Shown: positions 36,521 to 48,798 of the stretch, piece after piece
Numbering within the stretch: the first letter of the stretch is position 1
Layout: each line of letters begins with the position of its first letter
Assembly (NCBI GenBank): GCA_029204225.1
Contig: CM055094.1
Coordinates: forward strand, 71,667,884-71,731,883
DNA from: Diphasiastrum complanatum
Lineage: Eukaryota; Streptophyta; Lycopodiopsida; Lycopodiales; Lycopodiaceae
DNA length: 64,000 nucleotides
Reading direction: 5' to 3'
The notes under the pieces: model-generated
What the model was told of the DNA's origin: nothing
What the model saw: the letters and a program-made list of their open reading frames with translations, nothing else
Database searches by the model: none
Program-made: the position numbers and the translations under genes

Positions 36521-38268
36521 CATCTTCATGATCTACTTCATATAGGAATCAATGCCAGCAGTAGGAACTGGGGAAGAGTTGCTGACAACAACAATTTTTT
36601 GAAGAGGTGGAGAAGCTAATGATCAACGAACGGGTGCAACTATTGTATGGTGCATTGAGAATTGAAATTCATTCTCATGAATACATGTGCTAAAACCAAT
36701 GCAGAGAACGAGTCCAAATCTCTTATACTGAAAAAATGTTGAACTTTTCAAGAAATAACAGATCAGGTAGTGATCAAAGAAAAAATTTTAAATATTAAGC
36801 ACAAGAATCTGTCAAACACCAACTAACTACAAGAAATCTGGAATTATTTGTAAAAATTAGTACGTAACATTTATTGACAAACTCATAAACGTGTCTGCTG
36901 GAGCATAAACGATAACTTTTTTTTGAATCTCATTAACAAAATCCAGAAAATGAGTTACTATTACTATGATGTTTTAGAAGAGCTTCACGAACAATATCAG
37001 TAAGAAAATCATAGCAAATGTGCACTTCAAAATTGATCAAGTTATGAAAATTACTGGCTATTGATGAAAGTGATCAAAGTTACGAAGCCAATCCAACATG
37101 TACCGAATCACCGTAGCCTGTTTGAGCAACCAGATTACCGAATCACCGCAGCCTGTTTGATTTTTACCACTTTTTCATGCTAACCATAAGCCTTTTCCAT
37201 TCAAGATTGGATTTATCGAACTACGACATTATCTAAAGTGTCTACACTAGTTATCCAGAAACCAGCGCATGCACTGACACTGCCACCTTGAGAATGGCAA
37301 GTCACGTGAAAATGAAATACGCAAACCCGAAATCAGCAGCAGAACAAATCTGAATCTAGGTGTCAACCTCTCCATATTTAATCTGAATCCAGGTGGCAAT
37401 CCCTCCATATTGAAACAGCCCCAAATCCGAAAGGGAAAGATTTTATAATAACATAAAGTGAATAAAAATGAAAATAATAAAAAGCAATAGGTAACTCAAA
37501 AAACGTAGAAAAATAAGCAATTTATTTTCCAATCCCACATGTCGTACTCACAAAAGTCAAGGAATTAAAAAAAACCACATTTACATCTGTCGTTTGAATT
37601 AAAACCAAAACACAAGCAGGTCAATGTTTCAAATGATTGCTAAGTCCTCCTTGCAAGCAAGGTAGGGCCAAAAAAACAATATTTGAATATCATGAAAAAT
37701 GATTTTTCGCTTTCAATGGTGTATCAACATTTACGTATTGTGCTCCATGGCGAGCCTCGTCAGCAGATCTGTTATATTATCATATTGAATACCTGTTGCA
37801 TATTATGCCCATTTTCAAATAAATTAAAAAGTAAAAAATGCATGCATTTTTTTCGAAGGCAGATTTTGCTTTTTTATTTTTGCCTGTTTGTGCCCGTCCT
37901 TATGGATTCAGTACAGCTGCCACGTGGCACATTTGTGTTGGTCAGTCAAAGTCAAACTTGCCTATTATGCTTCGTAATGTGCTTTTGAAAAAAAATTTAG
38001 GTATCCATTACGCAATGGAAGGAGCCGAGCAAAGGTCATTCTGCCCAGTTTGGCTTTTCAAAAAAATTTAGGCTCGGCCTCTCTAGGCCTGGCCCAAATT
38101 TTTTTGAAAATCCTTACTGGAAAAATGGCTTCTGAAGTCCTTACGCTCATTCCATGATACTGGAAATCCTTATTGGAAAAATGGCTTCTGCCCAGCTGAT
38201 TTCATAAGGCCCAGCTCATTCCATAATAAGTAACAAAAATACTTAAATGCCGCTAGAGAGCAGGGGAC

Positions 38269-38271
<3 letters not shown>
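36521..38271. other. Non-coding sequence with short local duplications
   Basis: Short imperfect repeats occur near 37100-37160 (ACCGAATCACCG.AGCCTGTTTGA twice), 37340-37405 (AATC.AGGTG.CAA.C.CTCCATATT twice) and 38100-38200 (TCCTTA.TGGAAAAATGGCTTCTG twice). No gene is seen; the open frame at 37683-37988 has no recognisable motif. Confidence 0.5.

Positions 38272-38302
<31 letters not shown>
38272..38302. repeat. (GA)n microsatellite, 31 bp
   Basis: A pure GA/AG run about 140 bp inside the right member of the 28-bp inverted repeat. Confidence 0.93.
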
Positions 38303-38304
<2 letters not shown>

Positions 38305-38443
38305 TGCGATATACAGCTCCTAGATAGCGAGGAATTGAGAGAGAGTGAGTGAGAGGGATAAGCGGGTATAAAGTGAGAATAGGCAAAGAAACAACAATGC
38401 TCAACAATTTCTTCTCTTTGGATACAAAGATTTGTCCTTTGAT

Positions 38444-38471
38444 ACGAAAAACCTCATTTGCAAAACACCCT
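38444..38471 (-). repeat. 28-bp inverted repeat, right member
   Basis: The exact reverse complement of 32448-32475. It is followed by two telomere-like CCCTAAA units, then by R1 copy 4 at 38493. Confidence 0.75.
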
Positions 38472-38492
38472 AAACCCTAAACCTTAAAACAA

Positions 38493-39764
38493 CACATATT
38501 ATTCTACGGACAAGTTTGAGGTTTAATTTGGTAAGAGAAGCAACATTAGGTCATTTGGACTAGTATTAAAGAATTTATGACAAAATTTTTTATAGCTTAA
38601 ATTTTGCTTGTTTACTTTCTATAGATTTTCTAGAAATGTTTACTAATCTAATTATAGAGGTGGATAGAACTTGATTTTTTGGTTTATTAGATCACTAACA
38701 AAATTGTTATGATCATTCCAGTAATAGAGGATTAGACAAAAAAACTAAAAAATCTCTTGCATATTGTTAGAGAGAAAGACACACATCAAACTCTTACTTT
38801 TGAAGTTTTAATTTTGAATTTATTTTTTCTAATTTCAAAGTGTGAATGTTAAGCTTTTTTTTTTTCAATCATTTCTTTGGTGCCTTTGTTCACCAACACC
38901 GGCCTCACCGTCCCCACTCGTACTAGTCTTTAAGGGGTCTGGTTATGTATCAATTGTCTCAAGGTGTATCTATGCCTCGTAGGTGCCTTGAAATTTGATT
39001 TTTTTTCTTCCTTGCAACCTCATGCTCCTAGTAGGTGTGTGCCCACTTTCACGCCCATCTTGCTAGGTTAGTTGTATCATCTACGCTTACAATTGAGTAC
39101 CTAGATTAAATTTTGATTTGATATTCAACATTTTAGCATTCAAGATTGTTGGTTATGCCCCAATATTCAAGTCAAGTCCAATTATATAATTAATAACTTG
39201 AGAGGGCCCAAGGCACTCCAATTATGACATGTAGAGCAGTGCATGGTGTGTGATGACTATGTGCATGTTGAAAGTATCAACTGTAAATTGGAAAATAAGC
39301 TTTGCAGTGTATGAGGGTTTTCATGGCATATGCACAAGCATTTGATAGGCTATTAGTACTTACAAGAACTCATCCTCCTAAGCTTCGAGATTCCAATTTC
39401 TAGTTACCAAAATCATTTTCTCGCCTACATGCATTCACTATTGTTAGGCCCATTTTGGCCATTACAATGTACTTGTAAATACGGGTTCTTAATTCAAATG
39501 AAATTGAAGCTCTATTGAGAATTTATTTGCATAGTTAGGTTACTAAGTTAGGAGATGTTGTTGTAGAATGATTACAAAGTTAAAGTAGTTAGGTTGATGG
39601 TTGCAGTCTCCATGCAGTGTTTATGAGAAGTTGAACTGACCAATTGCAATCGTTACGAAGTTCGTTGCGGTCATTATGAAGTTATACGATACTAATTGGG
39701 GTATCCTGGCAGGAGGATAAATAGGGAACTTGTAGCCAATGGGGCCAGTCTTGATTTTACACTA
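38493..39764 (+). repeat. Repeat R1, copy 4
   Basis: The longest forward copy. It begins CATATTATTCTACGGA, matching the inverted sequence near 19870, and runs through the poly-T, TGTTAGGCCCATTTTGG and GTTGCAGTCTCCATGCAGTG blocks to the copia fusion point. It is intact where copy 1 was interrupted by element A, so it shows the empty site. Confidence 0.82.
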
Positions 39765-41314
39765 TATATCCAACAAACATACCTTTCCTTGAAGATGGAT
39801 CTTCCTTGGTCATCGTCAAGAATAATGTTCGACATAGCATGTGCATCCAAAAGTTCAAAAAAAGTTGACACTCGGCCTCCTCTTGAATAGCATCTCAAAA
39901 GGTGTCCTTCCATCCAAAATTGCACTTGGCCATGTATTGCACAAGAAATTAGCAGACAACAAAGTTTGATCCCATAATGGCTTATCAAGGTTAGCACTTA
40001 ACTTCATGGATTTGGCACTTTCACATAAAGTCCTATTCTTCCTCTCGGCCACTCCATTTTGTTGTGGGGTCCTTGGTGCTGTATACTCCCTCTTGATCCC
40101 ATGCTCATCACAAAAGCCTTGAACATGGTAGATATGTACTCTCCAGCATTGTCACTCCTTAAGCACTTGATCCTTCTGGAGAAGTGGTTCTTCGTTGCAT
40201 TCTTAAACTTAACAAAGACACCATACACTTCATCCTTGCTCTTCAGTAGATAGATCCAACAAAATCTACTAAAATCATCAATGAAAGCTACATACATCTT
40301 AGCTCCACTATTGCTAATTGTAGTAATTCCATGAACATCCAAATGTACAACTTGAGAAGGATTTGTAGATCTAGATGTAGATCTAGTATAAGGTAGTCTA
40401 TGTGACTTTGACAAAGCACAACACTCACAAACATGATTGATACCTTTTAAGGAACTAGAAGACCAATTACAACTTGCTTTATAGCCATTACCTATAATGA
40501 CTTGAAGTTGAGGTGTCCCATCCTAGGTATTTGCTCTCTTTCAACACATCCAACTTCGTTAGCAATAACACAAGCATCTAGTTTGAACAACTTCCCTTCC
40601 CTTTTACTTTTTGCAATGAAGATATCATTCCTTTTGATTATACAAGAATCTCCATCAAACTCAACTTTGAGGCCTTTACTTAGCAATTGACTCACACTAA
40701 GTAAATTCTTGGTAATAGATGGAATGAACAAAACATCTACCAAATGAACATTCCTACTTGTAGAGAGAGAAATAGGAATTGTGCCAATCTCTTTGATTGC
40801 ACACTCACCATCATTGGCCGTGTAGATCATCCTCTTGTCATCTATATATGCCAACAAAGAAGTGAAATACTCTTTGTGAAAAGTCATGTGTGAACTTGCT
40901 CCACCATGGATCTAGATCTCCATCATGAGCAAGCATACATGAAGACATCAAAAAAGCATCATTATTTTCATTTCGAACATCCAAACCAACCTCATCAAGA
41001 GTAAGATTACCTTGCTTGTCTCCTTGATCTCTCTTCTTCTTGTAGAACTCACTTGCAAAGTGTCCTTTGATGCCACAAAATAGAAGCATTTTAGTTTTGA
41101 TCTGTCTTTCTTTTTGCCATTTGAAGAAGCCTCCCCTTGATATTGCCCTTTAGACCACTTGCTTTTGCTTTTGCCCTTGAATTTGCCTTTTATGAACATA
41201 GCGTCCTCTTGAAGTGTCGATGTAGATCCACCTCTTGCTTGAAGCCTATATTCTTCATTGATCAAAATCTCTCGAAGATCCATCAAACTTGGCAAAGTCT
41301 TTTGAATAGAAATA
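39765..41314 (-). pseudogene. Copia gag-protease-integrase fragment fused to R1 (copy 4)
   Basis: The minus strand runs from gag (SLMDLREILINEEYRLQARG at 41295) through a knuckle region shifted out of frame (about 41080), protease-side SSCMLAHDGDLDPWW with the DSG region deleted, ECAIKEIGTIPISL and MGHLNFKSL. It continues into the integrase core (VHLDVHGITTISNSGAK, FIDDFSRFCWIY, RSDNAGEY) and GRTPFEMLFKRR. The catalytic Glu is present here (MAERKNRT), unlike A and copy 1. Frameshifts lie near 40080, 40500, 40900 and 41080. It meets an oppositely oriented copia piece at 41314. Confidence 0.88.
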
Positions 41315-42565
41315 GTTGTTCAAACTTGATACTTGTGTTATTGCTAACCAAGTTGGATGTGTTGCAAGGGAGCAAATTTCTATTCAAGATGTTTGGCACA
41401 AAAGGATGGGACACCTCAACTTCAAGTCATTGGAGGTAATGGCACGGAATAAGGTTGTGATTGGTCTTCCAAGTTCCTTAAGTAATGACAAGCATGTTTG
41501 TGAGTCTTGTGCTTTGTCTAAGTCACACAGACTACCTTATACTAGATCTATTTCTAGTACTAAAAAGCCTTTTCAACTTGTACATTCGGATATTCATGGA
41601 TTTATTACAATTAGCAATAGTGGAGCTAAGATGCATGTAACATTCATTGATGATTTTAGTAGATTTTGTTAAATCTATCTACTAAAGAGCAAGGATGAAG
41701 TGTATGATGTCTTTGTCAAGTTCAAGAATGCAAGGGAGAACCAATTCTCCACAAAGATCAAGTGTTGAGAGGTGACAATGGTGGTGAGTACATATCTAAC
41801 AAGTTCAAGGCCTTTTGTGATGAGCATGGGATCAAGAGGGAGTATACAACATCAAGGACCCCACAACAAAATGGAGTGGCTGAAAGGAAGAATAGGACTT
41901 AATATGAAAGTGCTAAAGCTATGAGGTTAAGTGCTAATCTTGACAAACCATTTTGGGATCAAGCTTTGTTGTGTGCCAATTTCTTGTGCAATAGGTGGCC
42001 GAGTGCTATTTTGGATGGAAGGACACCTTTTGAGATGCTATTCAAGAGGAGGCCGATGTCAACTTTCTAAGAACCTTTGGATGCACATGCTATGTCAACA
42101 TTACTCTTGATGATAGGACCAAGGAGGATCCATCTTCAAGAAGAGGTATTTTTGTTGGATATAGTGAGGTGAGTAAAGCCTACAAGGTTTACATTCCTTC
42201 TACTAACAAAGTGATTGTTGGTAGAGATGTCATTTTTGATGAGGGAAACATTCCAAAGGTGTCTTCAAGCATGATTGATGGTAAAGTAGATGGTTCTAAC
42301 ATTCTTGATGTTGATGAGAAGGATCCTACTTTGGATGGTGGTGATGATGGACCTTCATCAAGTCAAAAGCCAAGGAGAACATCAAGAGAAAGACAAGTAC
42401 CTTCAAGGCTCACATATGATCAAAAGGGTAAGCAAGTAGTTTCTGGAAATTATGTTGCTTTCCTAACCTCTTTGGATGAGCGTACAAGTTTAGATCAAGC
42501 TAGGAAAGAAGAGGAGTGGATCCAAGCAATGGATCTTGAGTATCAAGCTCTTATGAAGAATGGAA
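41315..42565 (+). pseudogene. Copia integrase to RT-start fragment, opposite strand
   Basis: Nearly the reverse complement of the element-A integrase (positions 1-1050). It reads FKLDTCVIANQVGCVAREQ, WHKRMGHLNFKSLEVMA and LVHSDIHGFITISNSGAK, then FIDDFSRFC and TAA where Trp is expected (41671). RGDNGGEY sits in another frame. [10 protein letters not shown] has its Glu, then YESAKAM, GIFVGYSEVSKAYKVYIPST and EGNIPKVSSSMIDGK. It reaches the start of RT (QARKEEEWIQAMDLEYQAL), then breaks at about 42565. With 39765-41314 it forms a large inverted repeat of integrase sequence. Confidence 0.9.
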
Positions 42566-42821
42566 CATCTTTTGGAGGATCTTATTGTGTATGTAGGAGG
42601 TTGCAGACTGTCTGGACTATAGGAGCATTTGTGGTGCAAAGACAACAACAACAGCAACCACAAGCACAACCATAATGCCCGTGCAAGTGGTAACGTTGAA
42701 GAACTGCAATTGATATGTCCAAGCGGTCACTCGCCATAGGGATAAAGCGATAAGGCATGACATAACAGCTGAAGATTTGTGGGTAAGTACAAGCCAAACA
42801 TCCAACACTGACATAAGTTAG
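42566..42821. other. Junction sequence
   Basis: It includes a CAA-rich stretch (42643-42670) that reads as poly-Gln in the frame continuing from the copia piece. I see no motif and treat it as filler between two retroelement fragments. Confidence 0.35.
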
Positions 42822-43820
42822 ATGGCTAAAGTTACACATGAGGTGTTACACAAATTGCAGCAGAATCAGGGACCCAATTCTTCTCGAAAATCGGTTGATA
42901 TTATGGCTGATCAGATTGCTGACTTTGCCAATAATTATAAGTTTCAAGTTACGATAGGGCAGTTGATTCAGATTGCACCTTATTTAGCTAATTCAATATG
43001 CTCTGAATTGTTTGGATTTTAGTGAACAGCAAAGTTACCACTAGCACCAATCAGTACTATTGTGCAATCAACAAAACATGACATTGTTCTGACATTGGAA
43101 ATTAACATTTCAGGATCTTGATATCGGAGGTGTACATATTGATGGTGGAGTAGGAGTGGATATTATCTATGAGGAAACATACAATAAATTAAAAAATATA
43201 CCATTTCAGAAAAGCCAACTTGTCATCCGAATACAGGGGATTCTCCAATGGGGAAAATTCGGAAGGTTCCGGTAAGCATTAAAGGATTGAAGTTCTTATT
43301 GAATTTTGTGGTCATGAGGCTGCCTACATGAGCAAATGTGTATTTTTTTCTTTCGAGAAGACCCTGGTTATGACCTGTAAAAGCTGTGCATGACTAGGCA
43401 ACATGAATTGTTATCTATCAGAGGCAGGGGACCCTAGTACCAACAATGGATTTTCCATTGATACCTCTGCAACCGAATGAACCATTTCAAAGGTGGTTTA
43501 GATTTCATTGGGAAGATTAACCCACCATCCAAGAATGGTCATCAATACATTATGGTCTCCATAGATCATGTGACCAAGTGGGCGGAGGTGAAAGCTTTGC
43601 GTGATAACACAACTAAATACATAACCGGGTATCTTACTAAAGCAGGTGCTAGAGAAAGGGGGCTCCTGGCATGATTTTTTACAACCAATGTTATGGGCTA
43701 ATCTCGCTTCTTACAAGATATCCACAAGTTTTAAACCTTTCCAATTGGTTTTTGGTGTGGATGCTTTGATGCCTTATGAATTTGTTTTGCCAACTTTGTT
43801 GGTACATGCTACTCATAATT
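42822..43820 (+). pseudogene. Degenerate Ty3/gypsy protease and integrase
   Basis: Pieces in several frames: a possible gag end (42822-43020); a protease with VHIDGGVGVDIIYEETYNKL (about 43117-43185), where DGG replaces DSG/DTG as in one gypsy subgroup; an integrase core start GLDFIGKINPPSKNGHQYIM, then VTKWAEVKAL (43495-43600); and an integrase end FKPFQLVFGVDALMPYEFVL (about 43731-43790). RT is missing between protease and integrase. Heavily frameshifted. Confidence 0.75.
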
Positions 43821-44135
43821 TATGAGTAGCATGTACGAGAGTGATCACATGTTTTGGAGAAGTTGGAAGAACACCGTGGGTATGCTTATTGGCGAAACTG
43901 GATAGCTAAACAACATCAAGCATGATGATTTTTTGTGGTTAGTGATGTAACTCACGTATGAGTAACACGTCATTGAGTTTTTAGGGAAGTATATTAGCGG
44001 TTATTCTTTTGAGACCAAGATTTGTTCATTTTGGGGAATTTTATTTTGTGAATTCATGATTATGATTTGGGGTTCATAAGTCTGGAAGGGAGTACTATTC
44101 GGTTATGTAATACGATCTGTTGTGAGGAAGAAATG

Positions 44136-45130
44136 GATGAGGATAATGTGCCAAGGCAACCTTGTCGACATCGACCCCAGGCCAGTGACGCGACAATTGA
44201 GAAAGAGTTTGGCGAAACTGTGAATTTTCAAGAGCTAATAAGGATTCATCAATAAGATATGATGGACAGGGGAAGAGAAGAGTTGCGGGATTTTGCGGTT
44301 TGGAATAGGGAGTACATGTTGTTTGGAATCGATGTGGTGTTACTCTTAGTCAATTAATTATTGGAATTCATTATGGTACTCTTCATCGCATATATTGGGC
44401 ACAACATCTTTGGATACTTTGTTATACTACATTTATGGATTATCTTTTTGGTTGATAACCAGAACGTTATGGGTTGAATACTCTTGGTTGTAAATTTGAT
44501 AATTACACTTCATTTAGTCATTTGACTTTGAATTATTGGGAATGTTTGTGTTATGAAATTAAAAAAAAAAAAATGGGGAAAGAAGTAGGAAAAAAGGAAT
44601 TAATGATGGGGAAAAAGAAAAACTCAAGGACAATCTAACAATACCGCACAATGTTATTGGAATTATATTTTTACATTTTAAACGTTATTGTAATTAGAAG
44701 TTACAGTGTTGAGGCGGAATCTTAAGTTTTGTGGTGGTAATATTTTATTTTATGGTTATTCACAATGTGTTATGTTATGGTTTTGTGATTTTAAAAATAA
44801 TAGTAGTTGAAGTGTTTAAGAAAGTGGCGTATACAAAGAGTAGGACGATTGTATCTTGACGTGTGGTACAGAGGAAGTTACTGCCACAATCCTTAATGAC
44901 TTTTAAGAGTACATTAAAAAAGGGTTATGTCAATAAAACGATTAGTACTGGAATTAATTAATCTCTTACGAAAATGGTATAATACGTGTCCTCTTTTTCG
45001 GTGGTGTGAGGGGAGCTACTTATTAGCTATGAGTCTTAGGATAGATTAAAAGAAAACACTCTATGTTAAGGATGCACTTTGTGATTGATGTTGATTTTTT
45101 TTGGGTGAGTTGAGCGACAATTGTGAATGA
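44136..45130 (+). repeat. Repeat R2, forward copy
   Basis: About 995 bp recurring inverted at 62408-63402. The left third carries a protein-like frame (44195-44460): TIEKEFGETVNFQELIRIHQ, stop, DMMDRGREELRDFAVWNREY, MLFGIDVVLLLVN. The inverted copy has the equivalent frame open over 87 codons. The rest has a purine-rich stretch (44563-44630) and AT-rich sequence. It may be the 3' end and LTR of the gypsy element to its left, since it follows the integrase end by about 300 bp. Confidence 0.72.
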
Positions 45131-45149
45131 GTTGTTGAAGAGTGAGGCT

Positions 45150-45870
45150 AAATTAGTCCTCACTTTTCACACAACAATATGGCAACCTATCAAGCACCAT
45201 TTAACTAAAAAAAATGGAATGTAGCAAGAAATAAGCTATGAGCCATTTGTTGCTCTATCATCGGCACCAAACGTATCGAGATTCTTTTATGGAGAACTCT
45301 TGTGTGTCATTGTGGTACAAGTGGCAGAGTTCGATCCAATGAGAAGAGTTGAAGATGGGCTCCCACTTCTTACCTTATTGATCTTCACAAATAACAACAC
45401 TAACGAGTAAAACAAGACATGCTAAGGAAAGTGGAAGCACATAAGAATGAGAATACATTGCATTGGAAAGATCATTTGAACCTACATGAACTTCCGTGAT
45501 TTCTATACTAACATTTTGAATCTTTGTAGAAAATTTTCCATTCACAACAACTCCGAAATGGACAACAAATTCTGCAGCTGCGTCCTCAGCTATCCTATTA
45601 GGGAGAAAATGCATCAAATGTTCCAGCCTCAATTCACCCAAATGGGTTTGAATCAGACTGATATTAACTTTGGAACGACGTATGAATTTAGGTAACTTCT
45701 CCCCCGTTGCCATAGTAGTCGTCGTTAATACAGAAGATTGTAAATAGATAGAATTCTAATCCAAACACAGAATCGTGGTATATTTGGATGCCTTAGTTTT
45801 GTTATCACCATCATTCTAGTAAGAACAAAATCATTTGTATGTTGTCATGAGCACTCCAATAACTATGGTT
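45150..45870. repeat. Mosaic flank of R2
   Basis: It contains blocks shared with 62088-62407 in rearranged order. 45155-45187 and 45640-45772 are in the same direction as their counterparts, while 45790-45870 is inverted. The remainder is unassigned. Confidence 0.6.
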
Positions 45871-45883
45871 GCATTTGTTTCTC

Positions 45884-46351
45884 TCATGATATCATATGCT
45901 CCTCTTGAAATTTCTTGTTTAAAATATCCAATTCTTTCAAAACATCAACAAGCATGTGCAAACAAAATTGGACAACAAAAATGCAAGCTCTATTGTACCA
46001 AAGGCCCACTTTTTGATTTTTCCAAATGGAAAGAATTGCAGGCATCTGTTTGACCAAGCGCTCCATGACTTCTCCCCTTAAGAGCCATCTTATTCCATGA
46101 ATTTGAACCACATGATGTGTCTCGAGATCCATAGCCTCAAGTGAGTCCATCAACTCATTATTTCTCAATGTGGATTTGCTTATCCATGAATAAACTTTGT
46201 TGGCAAGCTTTTCTAAGAACATGATCTCAGGAAATGATTTTGAAGCATCACTTGCAGCTAATGCTTCACGATGTGCCACACAATGAACGTTGATTAGTTG
46301 AGGCACTTCATTTTTCAACAATGTAACCAAACCAATATCACATCCTTTCAA
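45884..46351 (-). pseudogene. hAT-transposase-like fragment
   Basis: A 155-residue open stretch. KGCDIGLVTLLKNEVPQLI, then NVHCVAHREALAASDA, a helical linker, and IHGIRWLLRGEVMERLV match the hAT-superfamily core region: the CHxxH-like HCxxHR block and the later RW block, as in domesticated zinc-finger/hAT proteins and many hAT transposons. It lacks the N-terminal BED finger, the first catalytic Asp and the C-terminal dimerisation domain. No terminal inverted repeats were identified. The right end breaks at an in-frame stop near 46360. Confidence 0.7.
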
Positions 46352-48339
46352 TAATTTGAATTACAAGCCCTGCCATTGTCTACATGCCATTGTCTACTCA
46401 GATAAATTTTCCTAAAGAAGAATACCTGTGGGCTGTCCCCCAGGATGATCAAGCTTTTAAATGTTCTTTTTGGCCTTCCAACAACAATACCTTTATCAAC
46501 TTAGTGTTGGGTGCCTAGTGCCCACTACTCACAGGGTCCAATCTCCTCCCCAACGTCTGAGTCACCAATGCAAAGAATGGATGCTCTTATTTCTGCTAAT
46601 CTTCAAAGCTGAGAGGCATGTAGTATCTCCAACATAGCAATTGAGTGGGTTGCCACTGACTATGCAAGAAACAATGAGTAACATTTAAATAAGATTTTAA
46701 GATTCAGAAATACACATCAGAAATCCAAATTTTTTTGCAGCAACAAGCTTCACCTGAAGGCTGAAGGCTAAAGTTGATGATCAGGATTCAGGATTCAGAT
46801 CTCCAGCGGCCAGCCTCTCATTTTTGCAATCATATTTATTGTCAAAAATCCAGCGACCAGTCTCCTATTCTAAAAGCGCAGCAGGTTTCTCTTTCTCAGT
46901 TCTGAATGGGCATATTCCAGAACGTGGAACTTGGAAGCTGGAGCTTGGAAGAGCCTGCCTGTGGAACGGATTCAGAACGAATTGTGGATTCTGGACAGTG
47001 AAAGAAGAAGGCTATAGCTCGCGAGTCGCGAGTCGCCGCTTAAGCCTCAAGCTTGAAAGTTGGAGCTACTGGGCACTGGTTGGCCGCTACAGCAGTGCAG
47101 CGTGCCCAGTGCCCACTCAGTGACTGCTCAAGACTTTAGCTTGAGGTTGGCCGCTGGCAGTTAAGGCTTTTAAGTTTTAAGGCTACAAAATCATGAAATT
47201 TTATCAGACTTTAGCCAATCGTGTGATTCCAAATTCCAGTTTTCAATCAATTGTGATTTTAAAGGTTGAGTCATGACTACCGCCGCCTGACTACAGGGCG
47301 CAAACTGCTCACTGCTCAGTAATAAGTATACTACAGGTTAAAAGCAATGGCACCCGTCAAAATGACATTTTTGGATTAGAATTGCCTGTATGTCATGACG
47401 GCAAAATTTTACTTGAGCTTGTATTTTACGCCCAAAAGGGGCTTTGACGGTCAATCTGCAAGGCTGTGCCTTGCTAATGCAGTTGTGTTAGTTCGGTTTT
47501 GTCTAAAGATTTATTATTGTGATATAATAAGATAGCACGCTTTGCATATTATCCTTATAATAAGAAATTAGCGCTTTTGCTAAAGCGGTGGTGATCTCAC
47601 TTGTCACTTGGTGCTCGATCGTGCCAGCTCTAATTAAGGCTGATGGTCAAAAGCAATGCGCTGAGAGTAGTTCTTTCGAGTATATATCCCCATTACACAG
47701 TGATAGTGAAAAGAGTAGCTTTGAATTAGGTTTTTGCTTCTTTAGTTTCCAGCTAACGAAAAGTTTGACTCAGCATAAACACCTCCAAGCCTTATAAGAT
47801 GTGTTCTTTGTAGGTTCTTATAAATAAAGCTAGAATTCTGGGCAAAATTCAGTTGTATTTCTTATGCCATTTGTGATAGAAATAATTGGCTTATAGTTGA
47901 TCCTCAAGCGCTATATGGATTTGAGGTCTTTTTTATTCTGCTATTTTATATATCATGAGCTGCCAGCTACGGTGCCCTACGTACAGATCATTACAGATGG
48001 TAGAATAAAGCTGGAGAGACATTAGTTTTCATGGATCTTTAAAATCTGAGTTTCTTTCTTCAACACAAATTTTGTACTTAAACAAGAATGATTGAAGTCT
48101 GATAGAGATGGCAGTACGGTACTGTAGGAACTCTTCGTATACGGTAGTGTATGTACTGTACTGTTTATTTGATGACAAGTAAGAGAACCTGCTATAATGA
48201 TATGGGACCTTCTCTTTGGAAATCACATTCATGTAGTGCTCCTTTCCTCTTCTAGAGGTCAGGAGTTCGATTCCAATCAAAGACATCGATAGAAATTATA
48301 GAAAGTAAATTTGGTAGGTGTACTTTTCTAGTTGGAAAC
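46352..48339. other. Non-coding sequence with short dispersed motifs
   Basis: It contains repeated snippets (CAGCGGCCAGCCTC / CAGCGACCAGTCTC near 46804 and 46851; GTGCCCA.T.CCCACT near 46510 and 47103; TTAAGCCTCAAGCTTGAA and TTTTAAGTTTTAAGGC). No supported gene. The open frame at 46824-47123 lacks any motif. Confidence 0.4.
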
Positions 48340-48762
48340 TGTTAAGTGTTTTAAGCATGCATTGATTAACTAGTGATGCATGATGCAACCAAAGGACACA
48401 TCCAATAAGCATAATCAAGCATCAATCTACACAATCCACACAACGGAATATTATACTGCTAAAAGGACTTCTTCATTACTCCAAAACAGTACATAGTCAC
48501 TTCATTGATGATCGCTAGTACATGTAATCTCCATACAACATTTGTCCACTACTCAGCATGAAGCATGTCTAGACTGCCACATCATCACACATTTATCTGC
48601 TAGCTATCATGATTCTAGCACCTATTACTCGCATATTTCCAGCCTAAACATAATCAAATTAATTACCTAATTACCAACCATCTGATATGTCAACTGACCT
48701 TGAAACTACTCTCGCCTAGCTAATCTAACAGAAAAACTGTTCATTGATCTATGGCCTTAACA
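48340..48762 (-). repeat. 3' LTR of element H (423 bp)
   Basis: It begins TGTTAAG and ends CTTAACA (7-bp perfect terminal inverted repeat). A strong purine tract (CCTTGAGGGGGGATT on the minus strand, 48777-48763) abuts it. No second copy in the window. Confidence 0.82.
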
Positions 48763-48798
48763 AATCCCCCCTCAAGGAACATTTTTCAATCCTGCTAA

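Noticed and set aside
38465-38482. Telomere-like CCCTAAACCCTAAACC
   Set aside because: Only about two units; too short to be an interstitial telomere array and can occur by chance.
46824-47123. 99-codon open frame as a host gene
   Set aside because: No motif, no homologous copy in the window, in a region of short imperfect repeats.
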